Part shown: positions 21,940-34,000 of the stretch, in pieces
How the letters are laid out: every line of letters starts with the position of its first letter
Numbering within the stretch: the stretch's first letter is position 1
From: Rhodocollybia butyracea
Lineage: Eukaryota; Basidiomycota; Agaricomycetes; Agaricales; Omphalotaceae
Assembly (NCBI GenBank): GCA_015501585.1
Contig: JADNRY010000020.1
Coordinates: 62,001 to 126,000, forward strand
DNA length: 64,000 bases
Reading direction: 5' to 3'
Made by a program: the position numbers and the translations under genes
The notes under the pieces: model-generated
The model's database searches: none
What the model was told of the DNA's origin: nothing
The model's input: the letters and a program-made list of their open reading frames with translations, nothing else

Positions 21940-23442
21940 TTACACCACTAAAACCCCGGGCCTGGCCAGTAAGATTTGGTCAGGACTAAGATCTTCTCGG
22001 ACTATGTGTGTCCAAGTTGATCTCATTACGCCTTTGGATAGTTTCCGCCGGCCGAATTTGCTTGATGTGAGGAGGGTGTCCAGCTGGTATCGGCTTTCCA
22101 GTGTTCGACGCCATCTGTTTTCGATTTCTCGTTTTGATGGGGGAGTTTCCCCATTTATGACCCTTTTGTTTCTCATTTTCCAGATTAGATAGGCACTTTC
22201 TGATACCAGGATTCGGTATAAGCGGGACTCACCAGGCAGGGTCTTCCCATCCGCATCGTAAAGGTTCGTTGTGCCGCAGCCCATCATTATTCCAAAGGTG
22301 GGCTCTATCCACTCAGTGGTTCGTTTTTCCCATGCATTTTGTGCCAGATCCCATATTTCCTTCTGGCCTGAGCAGGAACATTCGAAGAGGATGTGTTCTA
22401 GTGTTTCCGGAACTTGGCAGGTATTGCATTGCCCCCTATGTTCAAAGTTTGGGACATTATCCCAGAAGTCTCCCACCTTATAAGCGTTGTGGATGACCAT
22501 CCATAAGAAGTACTGGAATTTTTTACTAAAGTCTTTGTGCCGGATTGACTTCCACAGGGCCTCTTCAGATGGAGTGGCCCCACATATGTCTACTGCACAA
22601 GCTTGGGCTCTGCCTAGGTTTATTCTTGTAGCCCGGCGGTCCATGCGCTCTCGGTAAGTTTTTGTTTGCATTTTCTTTCTTCGGATGGCCTTATATGCCA
22701 GGGACTGTGTTACCTTTGACAGTTTTACTCCAGTCAGTTTAAGGTTTGGTTTGATGGATAAGTCAATCTGGTCTTGAGTTAGTTTTTCCCGTCCTTGGTT
22801 TGCTAGCTCGTCAGCTTTTTCATTTCCCTCTATGCCGGCGTTCCTTTCACCCATACTAGCTTTGTTGTAGCTTTTCGTTCTCTCAGTTTTGCCACTGTTG
22901 CCCGGATTTCAGTTGTATTTGAAACTCCAATAAAATCTCTGTCTTCCCACTGCTGTAAGTGTTTTGTCAGACCTTGCACGTATGTCCGGAGTCACTATGG
23001 ATGGATATATCAATATCCTTGGGCGCATCCCATACACATTCCTTTATAGCAATGACCTCGCCAGTCTGGTTTGTTTGTTTGAATTCTCCTGGAATTTTGA
23101 TGGCTCGATTTCGTGAGTTGTCACTCTCGCAGTATATTCCAGACCCTGTTGTAGGGCCCTCATCTCCATTATTTTTGTAGGACCCGTCTGTGTAGAAGTT
23201 TAGTTCATCTAGTCCATCAGCATCCCACTCGTTTGTGGGTTATTATTGCTACGGTCCCCATTTGTGAAAATTCGGAATGCATCGGCAAGGGTCCCCTTGG
23301 TTGTTATTCTCCAGTCAAAGTAGTCTGCATGTTTCAGACCAGTTGCCGGTAAGTCATTAGGTTCAAAATCTTCTGGTAATCTGGACATTGGATTCCACTT
23401 TGGTGGTAGTTTTGATAGAAGTTGTTTGCCTTTCGCATGCAT
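21940..23442 (-). pseudogene. LINE RNase H and C-terminal zinc region, frameshifted
   Basis: The RNase H motifs appear in order but in different frames: FYTDGSYKNNG near 23164-23200, GEVIAIKECVW near 23040-23075, the IHSDS aspartate near 23000, then GNEKADELANQG in the frame that begins at 22854. The last frame continues for 304 codons and carries a CNTC...H...C zinc motif (CNTCQVPETLEHILFEC). Breaks lie near 23210 and between 22990 and 22855. Confidence 0.75.
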
Positions 23443-23779
23443 TTGTATGGGCAGGCACAGTCTACCAACTCAGTGATGCACAACCAGCACAGCGGCAGTT
23501 CCGTCGGCCAGTGTGTCTTGCGGTCCTGGATAGCCTGCAATGGTCTCTGTTTCACCCACTGTTTTGACCCGATGCTTGTCGCGCAGACAGCGTGTTTCTT
23601 TACTGTTGTGAATAGTCCGGAGTCCATCTGCCTCTCGGTGGAGCCAGATTGGCATCTGACGAAGTATTCCCTGAGAATGCTAGTCCTCCATGCGGAACCG
23701 TACTTCTTTGCACTCCCATCATGTCTTTTAGTCTTGGGGCAGGTCCCTTTCTTCACATTCCAGGATTGTAGGAAGACAT

Positions 23780-25918
23780 TTATCTTCGACCATTCGTCAA
23801 TGTTCTCATCGCATTGGGGACATGTCTAGCCATCAGCTCGTCAGCAATGTACGTCCATGTCGCCCTATTCTCTGTGAAGTTGAGGTAAGATTGTAGCCAT
23901 GTCACCATGACTGCCTCGTTTCGTGCTACTATATCCAGAACTTGTCGTCCCCCATTTTCAATTGGTGCATTTACAGTTTCCTTATTTACTCGGACAAAGT
24001 CTTTTTCTGCCCAAAGAAATTTTTTAATTCGCTTTTCCAGTCTTGCCTCTATTTCTTTTGGCATTCCTTGTACCTTCGTGAGGTACTGGGTCATCCTGCC
24101 GATAATCATCGAGATTATTAGGCGCCTCCCTTCCATTGTAGGCATACTTTTCTCCCACCGAGCTAGGGATTGGTCTATTTTCTCCAGTACTCTTGTCCAA
24201 GGCTCTACCTGACATATTCCATTGCCTATGAGGGCGCCAAGCGATCGGATGGCTTCCCCTTCACGTGCTATTTTGATGTGTGCTGGGATTCCATTTTCAT
24301 CCTCTCCGTTTAAGGACCTCTGTTGTCGGAGTAGGTCACGGTATTCGGGTGTGCCAATTGGGATTATTTCTGTTTTATTAATATTGAATTTGGCTCCAGA
24401 TGCGAGGCACCACTCATCTAAGATTTTCTCAAGGTGGCCAAAGTCATCTTCCTTCGAGAGGTATACAGTCGTATCATCTGCAAAAAAGGTTGCAATTAGC
24501 CGTTCAGTTTGCTTTGGTATGTTCATCCCTTTTAGTGTGGATTGACGAAGTGCTTCTCCCAATGGTTCTATGGCCAGGTCGAATAACAGGCATGATAGTG
24601 GGTCCCCTTGACGAACCCCTCTCCTTACTTTGAAACCAGTGGAGCTTTGCATTCCATTTACTAGAATCACGGTATATGCATCGGAGTATAGGGCTTTTAT
24701 TGTGTCTATGTATTTGTTTGGGAAGCCAAAAGTGTGTAGAATACGCCAAAGGTAGTCATGTTTTATTTTATCATACGCCTTTTCCTGATCTAGGGCCACG
24801 ATTGCCCCATCCTGTTCTGTCACTTCCGCTAGGTTTATAACTAGCTTTGCAAGCCAGACTTGGTCAAAGATAGGTCGTCCAGGGACAAAACCTGCTTGTG
24901 CGCGGTCTATCAGGCCAGGCGCTACTTCCGCAAGTTTGATGGTGAGTGCTTTTGTCATGATTTTGTAGTCAGAGTTTAGTAAGGAGATTGGTCGGTAGTT
25001 AGGTATTTCTGCCCGATCGTTCTTCTTGTATAGTGGGCACATCCAGCTTTCAGAGAAGCCGGTGCCAGGTACCATCCCATTCAGTTCGATATCGTTGTAC
25101 ACTCTTCGCAAGGTTCGAACTATATTAAATTCTTCTTTTTCATGGGCTGTGGCATTTTTGTATCTGCCGTCAATGAGTTTCCATACCTCATAGCTGATCC
25201 CATTGAGTCCGGGTGCTTTGCCATTTGCCGACAATTTGAGTGCTCTCGCCACATCCTCATCAGTTAGCAGAGCTTTTAGCCGTTCTTTCTGTTCCTCTGT
25301 GAGTGTTCTATTGATTTTTTGTAGGGTTTGTTGAATCATCTCCTCTCTGGTATCCTCATTCGGCAATGTTTCATCATCCTGTAGCTTCCCATGGTGGTCT
25401 TTCATCATGTCCGCCATGGCTTGTGAGTTCTTTTCATACTCGTTCTCTAGTTCTGGAGTGCCGTCTTGGAGTTGTCGATCTATATCCCCTAGTGGGTCCA
25501 GCGGGGGAGGTTGGTGGTTTGGCTTTCTTAGCCGTCGGATCAAGTCCCTTGGTTTCCGTTCCCGATGGATGTTGGACCAATATTTTGACATTGTCTCGCC
25601 GTGGACTTTGTAGTTGGCTTTCGCGGCTGCACTTGAAGATCGTTCCCGATGTTCAATTAATTTTCCAAGTGCTTCCTTCAGGATGATTAATGACAGGGAG
25701 CGTTCCTCATCTGTTAGGGTGACATCATCGGTGACTAGCTTGATTTTGACTTCTAGATCGTTCATTTGTTTCTCGATCTTGGGGATCACAATTTTTGCCC
25801 TTTGCCTTGCCAGTTTCACAAACCGGGTCTGGAAATTGGCCCAGATAGTCTGTGGGTTATGATTGGGGTCCCACTGTCCTGCGTTTTCCAGATCGGTCAT
25901 TTCTGCTTCAGCTTTCAT
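23780..25918 (-). CDS. LINE reverse transcriptase (712 aa frame)
   Basis: An uninterrupted 712-codon frame. It has an N-terminal helical region, then RT blocks: NGKAPGLNGISYEVWK, PNYRPISLLN, QAGFVPGR, ALDQEKAYDKIKHDYLW, RRGVRQGDPLSCLLFDLA and the catalytic FFADDTTVYL (about residues 476-485), followed by a thumb-like region. It copies the element RNA at a nicked target site. It lacks the AP endonuclease domain that normally precedes RT, so this copy cannot act alone. The next domain is out of frame. Confidence 0.9.
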   Translation of the reverse strand: MKAEAEMTDLENAGQWDPNHNPQTIWANFQTRFVKLARQRAKIVIPKIEKQMNDLEVKIKLVTDDVTLTDEERSLSLIILKEALGKLIEHRERSSSAAAKANYKVHGETMSKYWSNIHRERKPRDLIRRLRKPNHQPPPLDPLGDIDRQLQDGTPELENEYEKNSQAMADMMKDHHGKLQDDETLPNEDTREEMIQQTLQKINRTLTEEQKERLKALLTDEDVARALKLSANGKAPGLNGISYEVWKLIDGRYKNATAHEKEEFNIVRTLRRVYNDIELNGMVPGTGFSESWMCPLYKKNDRAEIPNYRPISLLNSDYKIMTKALTIKLAEVAPGLIDRAQAGFVPGRPIFDQVWLAKLVINLAEVTEQDGAIVALDQEKAYDKIKHDYLWRILHTFGFPNKYIDTIKALYSDAYTVILVNGMQSSTGFKVRRGVRQGDPLSCLLFDLAIEPLGEALRQSTLKGMNIPKQTERLIATFFADDTTVYLSKEDDFGHLEKILDEWCLASGAKFNINKTEIIPIGTPEYRDLLRQQRSLNGEDENGIPAHIKIAREGEAIRSLGALIGNGICQVEPWTRVLEKIDQSLARWEKSMPTMEGRRLIISMIIGRMTQYLTKVQGMPKEIEARLEKRIKKFLWAEKDFVRVNKETVNAPIENGGRQVLDIVARNEAVMVTWLQSYLNFTENRATWTYIADELMARHVPNAMRTLTNGRR

Positions 25919-25930
25919 ACCCTCTGAGTG

Positions 25931-26860
25931 TATGAATGCTCTTCTTATCTAACTTACTGTACTTGTAGCTACCTGCGTATGTAAGCTACCTCAGACATTT
26001 ACTCCGTGAAGTATTTGTGCTGAGGTGAGCTTGTTCTTCTTCTATTGATGTACTATATATTTACTTATGGTGTATTGGTCTGTTACTTACTTTACAGTGC
26101 ACGAATCTATCTCAACAGCTACAAGTATTAATTCCCCACCAATGTGACCTTTAGGAAGCTCCTTCGTATTGTGTGAGGATTCACATAATAGTGTCAATGG
26201 TATCCGTGAATTTGCGAGACGAGGAGAGGCTAATGTGGTTTACATTCCCGTTGATTGCCAAGAAAACCAAGAAGGTGGTGCATTCAATTTGAATGAGGCC
26301 AAAGTGAGTATATGTGTTCTATTGAGCCCACTGCCATCTGATGTTACTTTCACTTCGTTTGAAGAGTGCCCTTTTGAAAAATAAACCCCCGCAGGGTGCA
26401 TCGAGTCTCTTTGCACTGACGGGATTGTCCAATATAACAAATGCCAAGTGTCCCAGTTTGTATTCATCTGCATCTCCTGAAGAGGGAGATGCCTCAATTG
26501 TCACTTACGCTCGGAACCTTGGATATCATACAATCTTGGATGCTGCTGCATTGGCACCAACTTCACAAATATCTCTTGCCCGGATCTCTGTTGACGCACT
26601 TGTGGTGTCTTTTTACAAAATGTTTGGATTCCCAACTGGTATTGGAGCACTCATAGTAAGTTTTTTCGTTGGTTCTGCTTCATAGTATAATTAATCCTTT
26701 TCCCCAGGTGTGAAAAGGATTTCTCCGTATGCTCAAAAGCAAGCGACCATGGTTTGCCGGAGGCTCAGTAGAAGTCGTACAGGTTCCCGGATGGGCCTAC
26801 ACAATGAAAGGTGTGGGAGAAGAACCTGCAGTAACCCGATTAGCCTGGTTTAAACCAGAG
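25931..26860 (+). pseudogene. NifS/MoCo-sulfurase-like gene fragment, copy 1
   Basis: Three exons can be read: 26155-26303, 26365-26655 and from 26708. They encode an aminotransferase class V (cysteine-desulfurase fold) domain with CEDSHNSVNGIREFAR, the PLP-lysine block [17 protein letters not shown] and KRPWFAGGSVEVVQVPGW, as in fungal molybdenum cofactor sulfurase (hxB/MOCOS) N-terminal domains. The 5' exons are missing: the intron upstream (25931-26154) runs into the LINE. A TGA (26711-26713) follows the third splice site. The frame is lost after 26860. It is a diverged copy of 59690-61868. Confidence 0.8.
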
Positions 26861-26964
26861 GCATAAAGTAGAAATCTAGTTAAACCATTGTAAAGCACTC
26901 AAGCTACAGTTAAACCAGGTTAAACCATGGTTGAATGAGTTAAAAATTGACTTTAAACTGGTTC

Positions 26965-27436
26965 ATCAGGAAAAGCCATTTTTGCCTAGGTGACCTCAGA
27001 GTGGCCTAAAGCAAACTAGGTGACCTATGAATCCTATGGCATCCTAGGAATTTGGGCTTGTCCCTTGCCAGTCGAGGCTCTTGAGGATTCCCTAGGCAAG
27101 CCTAGGTCTGCCCAGGTTTGCCCAGGTGCTCCTGGGGAACACCTGGGGAACACCTGGGCAAACCTGGGCAAACCTAGGCTTGCCCTGGGTTTGCCCAGGA
27201 TACCCTAGGGAATCCTCAAGAGCCTTGACTGGCAAGGGACGAGCCCAAATTCCTAGGATGCCATAGGATTCATAGGTCACCTAGTTTGCTTTAGGCCACT
27301 CTGAGGTCACCTAGGCAAAAGAGCCTTGACTGGCAAGGGACGAGCCCAAATTCCTAGGATGCCATAGGATTCATAGGTCACCTAGTTTGCTTTAGGCCAC
27401 TCTGAGGTCACCTAGGCAAAAATGACTTTTCCTGAT
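26965..27436. mobile_element. Foldback MITE, copy 1 (right arm duplicated)
   Basis: Ends are inverted: ATCAGGAAAAGCC at the left and its reverse-complement counterpart ending CCTGAT at the right. The arms run through TTTTTGCCTAGGTGACC and AAGCAAACTAGGTGACCT to a centre full of CCTAGG and CCCAGG words. The right arm (about 27217-27318) is followed by a second, near-identical copy (about 27321-27436), so this copy is asymmetric. It has no coding potential. The other copy, at 51128-51415, is symmetrical. Confidence 0.75.
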
Positions 27437-27439
27437 GGA

Positions 27440-29200
27440 TGAAGTGTCATAATTAACCGCGGAGATGGTGGTGGTCTAGGGGTACACGGAGAGGGCACAC
27501 CCTCTTCTAGTAGTATTGTTGGGACTTTTGGTCTACCATTTGGTGCACCGTGCACAATGTTTGCTGATCTGGTATGTGGATTCCCATCGGGATGCAGGGG
27601 AAACATGGATAATGTGGGATAAGGCATCTTGGATATAGCGTGCCTTGCCGGGTGAGGTGCTGGTAGCGGGCGGCCCAGGAGTGTGGTGCGGACTGGTTGT
27701 GCTAGATAAATACAACAGAAGACTAAGTGATTACTACTCCAGTTGGCCAGTGTAGGGGAGTCGTAGTACTAATGGGTGTAACCTGTGAGCATGGCAAGAA
27801 GGGAATATAAAGGTATCATTGAAGGAAGGGGAGGCCTCAGAGTCCACTCTAAAGTTTGGAAGAAGTATTACAAGAGTATTATAAGACATAAATCTAAACC
27901 AATGTAATCTGAACGACACCATCAACACACACAGCAAATATACAACTCACATTAAAGCATCCAGCACCACAATGTGCGAACTCAACCTGCAAAGTATGTT
28001 TCCCCAAGAACTCGACCTGTACCTCCAATCTCAAACTATGTTCCTTCCGGCAGACCATGCTAGCGACTATCTCTGGGACCCATACTAGGCTGATTATAAT
28101 CGCGCAAATCCACAAACACAGGTGCCAAATCATCCACCAATGAAGCCCCCACGGTATAAGGCCAAAGTGCGTCGAGAGCACCTGTTCATCAATACATCTC
28201 CTCGGAAAATACATGAGCCTCCAGTTTCCACCAGCGTCTGCTTTTCTCTGCACTTCTTCCGTATGAAGATACTGCCCAACGCGAAGACGGGCAGAAATGC
28301 GCCAATCATCTCACGAGCACGTGAAGACTGCTTTTGATTTCACGTTTTAATGACATGTCTTTCGGTTCACACTATCCTGGGCTCTGGTCTACATCCCTGT
28401 CTTCGTGGTGCTCGCGCTGTACGCTTCCTTCCACTCTCATTTTCTCTCGAGGAACCTTCACGAGGACAAACTTGGATTAGAAGAAGCAGATAAACGGCGT
28501 CGTAGGTCTCTTAATGGTGGCAGGTATGGATATTCGTTACTTCACTTCAACAACTAAACCGCTCATGCGAATGCTCTCTCCCCTCCGAATTCCACAACAA
28601 ACATCCCTCGTAACCCGGTATGCAACTCCAAAGACGAAGAACATACGGCGTTCCCAAGTCACCTTCACCGCTTCAAAGCTTCAAATTCAAACCTCATAAG
28701 CTCTGCTCAATAGCTATCTTTCACGACCAACATCTCTCAAAATCCAGATATTCGAGTCCAAAGACCTTGAAGATGCATAGTGTTTCCACATCACTTTCGC
28801 TCCTCGTTCTCTTTACCTTTCTTCTTTTACTGATATCCCTCTTCGGCACCGTCTTATCATCCGCCATGGTGGGACTGTACGTGGCGGGACATTTTTCAAG
28901 TGATTTGGTACCGCTTTTGTGAACTAGAAGCGTTACGGTCGGTATATTGAAGTGAGTGTTTTAGACGTTGTGTTTAGGGATTGTTCTGACGTCTAGTTTA
29001 GTGTTTACCGGTTAGCCCTCTGTCGTCGACCTCGGATTCGCATATCTGTCCATTCGGTATCTCATGGATACGACATACTGTTTGCCTTCAAATGCAGCGA
29101 TTCCGGTCTTGACATGGGTAGCCACCTCTCTTGGAGGGGTATACGCGTTTTTGATGTCCTACCAACCTTCAATATCAACAGTCGGGATGAAGACGAGGGA
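27440..29200. other. Degenerate block shared with 61985-62465 and 46440-47200
   Basis: Positions 27450-27960 are clearly homologous to 61985-62465 (both have GGAGATGGTGGTGGTCTAGGGG and CAGAGTCCACTCTAAAG), and 27890-28500 to 46440-47050 (both have CATCTCACGAGCACGTG and CTCTTAATGGTGGCAGGTATG). Hydrophobic stretches are readable on both strands, for example IPVFVVLALYASF on plus near 28400, which suggests remnants of a membrane-protein gene family. I cannot build an intact gene or name the family. Confidence 0.45.
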
Positions 29201-29339
29201 GATTTTTAATAGAGTTTGCAAGTAGTCTATCTGTTATACGATGTACAGAAACACAGCCCGCAATCCAAGTTATGCTGCTACTGAAGATGACTTAGACTAT
29301 GTACTGAACAGATCATTCGTGTGCCCCGCCTGACTCGTT

Positions 29340-30760
29340 CTATATTCTTTGGAAACCTACCAAATCCACAAGAACACTTTCTGCCATGATAGCAAATTGA
29401 AAATCAGACGTTCGGTGGTTGAAGTAAAGGAAGTACATACCCAACGGCAAGTGCAGTAATTGTTGGCGCCAACATTGAGAAGTACCGTACCCGTACAGAG
29501 AATCACTTATCAGTGAATCGTTGTGAGTAGGCGTCCTAAAACGTACCAGCTACCCTCGAGGAGTCACCTCACACCCAACATGGATTAACAACATCACCAG
29601 CCGTTCAAGGTTTCATCACACGTTGTCGATACTACAAGAGCGCGAAGGAGGCTCGAATGAGAGATGGAAAGAAAGACTGGCCAACGAGTTCAGCTCTGAT
29701 ATCTTCAATTGAACGTTCTATCATTATCCGCCTTCCGATAGCTACTGGTCCAGAGGTATTGAGGAAATGTGTTACTGTCCTACCGGTACTTCCGCAACTC
29801 GAAGTTCGAAGTAATAGAAGGATTTTGAATCCTGAATTAATTCCGACAAGCAAGCCAGCACGCACATTGTAGCAAGCCTGACGGAGCATAGGTACATCTG
29901 TGGGTCCAGGAACGTGAGATGAATGAGCGAAAGAGGAAGGAAAGGAATGAGTAGAAGCAAGGAGGAGGAGAAGTTGCACGACGGCATACACAGGGTCGGA
30001 TTGATGACCTCCGGATTGGATTGAGCACTTGTTATACAAAGCGTCGCGACCGCCAGAAGAGACAGATCCGCTCCAACAAAACATCGGATTCCACCAATCC
30101 GTATCCTAGCGATTAGAGGGAGGTTGAGATCTTTAGATCTGTCTGTTATGCGGAAGCCGGATACAGAGGGATCCGGAGACAACTCGTTAGAAGGGATGGA
30201 CGGCGGAAGCAGCAAAAGAAGTGGGAAGTCGGCATTGGACTGCGATGATATCGTCGCCCGGACTCGAATTGGCCATTGACCAAGATGGATGCGGCTTGGA
30301 AAAGATGTTCGACCGCTGCTGCAGAATGAGCAGAAAAAGGTGTAGAAGAACTTCTAGCTTTGTGAGCAGGACTAGTAGTGACGAGAGTTGAGAGTGAGCA
30401 GCAAGCGATAATATTAATAGACACCGCTTACCTCGCGAGTAAAGTCTTCCTGCGTCGGTTACTGGATATTTTCCAAATATACAGCCATGTTTACTCTCTC
30501 TCACAGCTCTTCCCTTGTTCTCAGAAACATTTCCAACAGAATGGGCTGTCGCCTCGAAAAGTAGATGTGTTTTGTGCCGTATAGTGGAAACAGCGAGAGT
30601 AATGTCTGGATCTGATTCTTGAAACATTCACAAAGAGGCAGAAAGGAGGAAAAAACCGCGAAAAGCAACGGGCTTTCGCATTTGTATTTCAAGGCGGAAA
30701 CAATAAGAATGGAAACAACGCCAACGCTGTCATTCTGAGCCTGCCAACCGGTCACGGTGC
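29340..30760. other. Degenerate block related to 57400-57920
   Basis: Positions 29560-29840 match 57570-57900 (both have CATTATCCGCCTTCCGA or a close variant, and GCTACTGGTCCAGAGG). Minus-strand frames contain a similar block in each copy (SFYYFEL against SLYYFEL) and hydrophobic runs such as ADLSLLAVATLCI, but stops and shifts prevent a gene model. It is likely a second part of the same dead membrane-protein gene family. Confidence 0.4.
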
Positions 30761-31069
30761 AACGGCAAGGATTTGCACGTCCGAATTGCGCTGAAAAACA
30801 ATCCTTGTAGCAATAAAGCAGACGCAGAGGCGTGAAAGTGGACTGGATAATGAATTAATGAAGCTTTGAAGATGAAGATTTGAGTGTCGAAGCTCTCAAC
30901 GGAAAGCAATGAATGTCAAAACTGACAGTGACACGGGATGGACACGGGATATTCTTTTGACGTTATCTTCAAAAATGGACAGTCCCTCATTTCGTCCGTC
31001 AGCAGATTGTTTCTTGATATCGTACCACCATCATCGCTGCAATTTTCGTGAATCTAGTATCGTTTCAGC

Positions 31070-34000
31070 ATGTCTACCCGCTTAACCCAAAGCTCAATTT
31101 GTCCAAGTATGTTATTCGACTCCTTCATTGAATCCTTTCATCGATCGCTGACCCGTGTTAATCGATAGGTTGGTTTTCAAAATCGAGGGTACGCCGCAGT
31201 CATATATTCATGTCTTCTGCTCATTTGTGTGTGAACATACCAGCGATCAAGCTTAAACTCGATAGCCCTCCAAAAGGGGAAAAATCTCCGTGACTCTTCA
31301 AGCTAAGAAAGATGGCATCCTTGATGAGAAAGGCGGTGTTGCCAAGAGTGGCCGCCAAAAAGTAAATAGTGAGATGCAATGGGAGATGAACACCAACATG
31401 TGAGTGCTTAATTTCGGTTTTTTTTGTTTGGGATAGTAAGCAACACACTTTTGAATTTGTGCATGTACCTTGAATACATAGAGACTTTTCGGAGCTGCCA
31501 CCGGCTTTGCAGATCTCGTGTGCATTAGATTGACAATTTGATGAGTAGCGTTGTGGATGCACAAGGGATCATCACTGTGGACGTTGAAGAGCACCACAGA
31601 GTGCGCAAATCCAAATCTTTAGTTTCCAGCCCATTGTCACTCAAGAATGAAGACATCTTTGATAAATTTGTCAAATCAGGTGTGACAGGTAGGTAGCCTA
31701 TCAAACGCAGATAACTTTTGCTGATACGGATTTGCAATCTCAAAGGGGACCCTCAAGAATTCACCTTGACTGGAGCTGATTTGACAATCATACTGAGCAT
31801 TTCTGCTGTAAGTGCTGACACCATTCGAGACATTTTTCCATCTTGACATCAGAATGAATAGTATTCACTTGATCATGTTTTGAAAACATTTAGTCCTCCT
31901 ACATCAATTGTATCCAAACTAGGGAAGTATCAAGCTGGGCTTGACTTAATCTTGGCAATTAGCAAGTGCTGTGGGAGGAGTGAGTTTATCTTTAATTGTT
32001 CAAAGTGCTCGAAGTCTTCAAACTCATGGTCACTTTAACAGTTAAATGCTGCAGCCGGATTAGCCATAAGTGCAGCCACTCAAGCTTTTGAGGTAGGAAC
32101 TTCTGTTGAGTTTATATGCGAATATGCAGTAACTTGAAAACTTCAATCTCTAGTTTCTGAAAAACAGGAAAAGTGTCATCAGGATATCCTTGGTCTTTTT
32201 GAACAGATGGGAGCCATGCTTTTCATCATTGCAGATGCTGGCCCACTCAAGGACCATTCAAATGTGGCAAAAGAAGTCATTGGTTCTATTCTAGAGTGCA
32301 TCCAAGGGGCTGTTGAGCAAGTATTGATAAAATGTCAGGAGAATATGCTGAGTAAGTGCAAATAGACTGGCTCTCCACATATTGTAAATTGATTTGAAAA
32401 TTTATAGAGCAGCTAATATTTTCATCAGACCTTGCAGACAAAATTTCTGACTTCCACAACAAATTTGATGATTTGAAACAACAGTACAGAGATGTTTTGA
32501 GTCAAGTTACTAGTCTACTCGCCCTGTCCATTGGTAAGAGAATGAATAACTATCTACATATATTAGTGACACTAAAAAAGCAATGTTCTGCAGAGCATGA
32601 CAGGATCCTTACAGAGAAATTGAAGCCTCAGTCTCATGAAGGCTACAAAGTTTGCAACAAGGATACCCGTGTTGCGCTTCTGTCCAATCTGGTAAAAAGT
32701 ATCAAGGAGAAGAGCATTGTTTGGCTGCATGGCCTGGCAGGAACAGGCAAAAGTTCCATTGTGGGCTCACTTGAACAGAAATTCTGTGAGAAGCCAGTTG
32801 ATCCAGATCTCACTGGTATTGAGTTGGCCATTGGTTTTCATTGTACACGAGGAACCAGATCTGAAGATTTGAATATTCTGGTTCCCACGCTGGCTTACAA
32901 TATTGCAAGAAAATATCCTGCATTTAAAGGATGTTTGGCAGATGATCCACAGCTAAGCACTTCAGGTGGATTGCATCACCAATTCAAAAATCTCTTGCAT
33001 CAGCCATTGAAGATACTGAAAAATGAGAAAAATAGATCTCCTCCAAGCCAGATACTAGTTATTATTGATGCACTTGATGAATGGGCATTGGAAGAGGAAA
33101 GCCGCAATTTGTTTTTGAAGGAGGTTCAAGACCTGTGCAAGAATCATAGCTGGATCAAGTTTGTAATAACCAGTAGGCCAAATACTGAGATCAGAGAAGC
33201 TTTTGCAGGTGGGGAGCATCTTGAAATGGATATTCAGCAGGATCCAAACACCCAGGAGGACATTGGAAAGTTTCTTAGACAGCGTATCAAAGGGAACACA
33301 AAGATGTTCAGAATGAAGGAGAGAAAAGAGGGTTTAATATCAATCTGAAGGAACAACATAAGCATCTTACAGATGCCTGTTTGAAAGTCTTGATGACCAA
33401 GTTGAAATTCAACATCTGCAAGCTAGACGATTCTAGTATTCCAATGAACTGGTATCAAATCCTGATATAAAGACACGAGTTGGAAAATATATCTCCAAAG
33501 AGCTTCAGTACTCCTGTGAGGATTGGGCTCACCATTTGGGTGAGATAGAGCAACCAGATAATGCAAGGATGGCACAGGTAGTACAGCTAATGAATGAGGA
33601 GAAGATTGTATATTGGATGGAGTGCTTGAGCTTGATGGGAAGAACATCTCAAATCCGAGTTAGCATGGACAGATTGTCAGATAGGAGAAAGTCAAAGGTA
33701 AGAGTTGCGAAATGGAGCAAGTACAATACACATCATCTGATTAAGTACACAGAATTTGAACCAAAAGATAGTGGAGATGGCAGATGAGATTGCAAAATGT
33801 GTGCGGGTCTTTTATTTTCCAATTGCTCACAGCACACCACATTTATATGTGAGTGTACTGCCAATGATTCCAGAGAACACTTTGTGATATCAAAATGTTC
33901 ACAAGTACCTTGACAAAGTGATAAGAATCAAACAAGAAGGAAAAAACAAACATTGGGGTGCAGAAATGAATCAAATCCCCCATGACAACAGGGTATCTTG

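Larger units (their letters stand above)
21624..25920 (-). mobile_element. Tad1-like LINE, 5' truncated
   Basis: A non-LTR retrotransposon on the minus strand. It contains an intact reverse transcriptase frame (25918-23780), a broken RNase H domain and a C-terminal zinc-binding region (21940-22854). It ends in a run of 25 T (21624-21648), which is the poly(A) tail read from the other strand. No endonuclease domain precedes the RT, so the 5' end is missing. An RNase H domain downstream of the RT fits the fungal Tad1 group. I found no clear target-site duplicate. Its 5' side abuts sequence homologous to an intron of the sulfurase-like gene. Confidence 0.85.

Noticed and set aside
27020..27280. 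Frames of 62 codons on both strands with the same sequence
   Set aside because: They are the two arms of the foldback MITE read in opposite directions.
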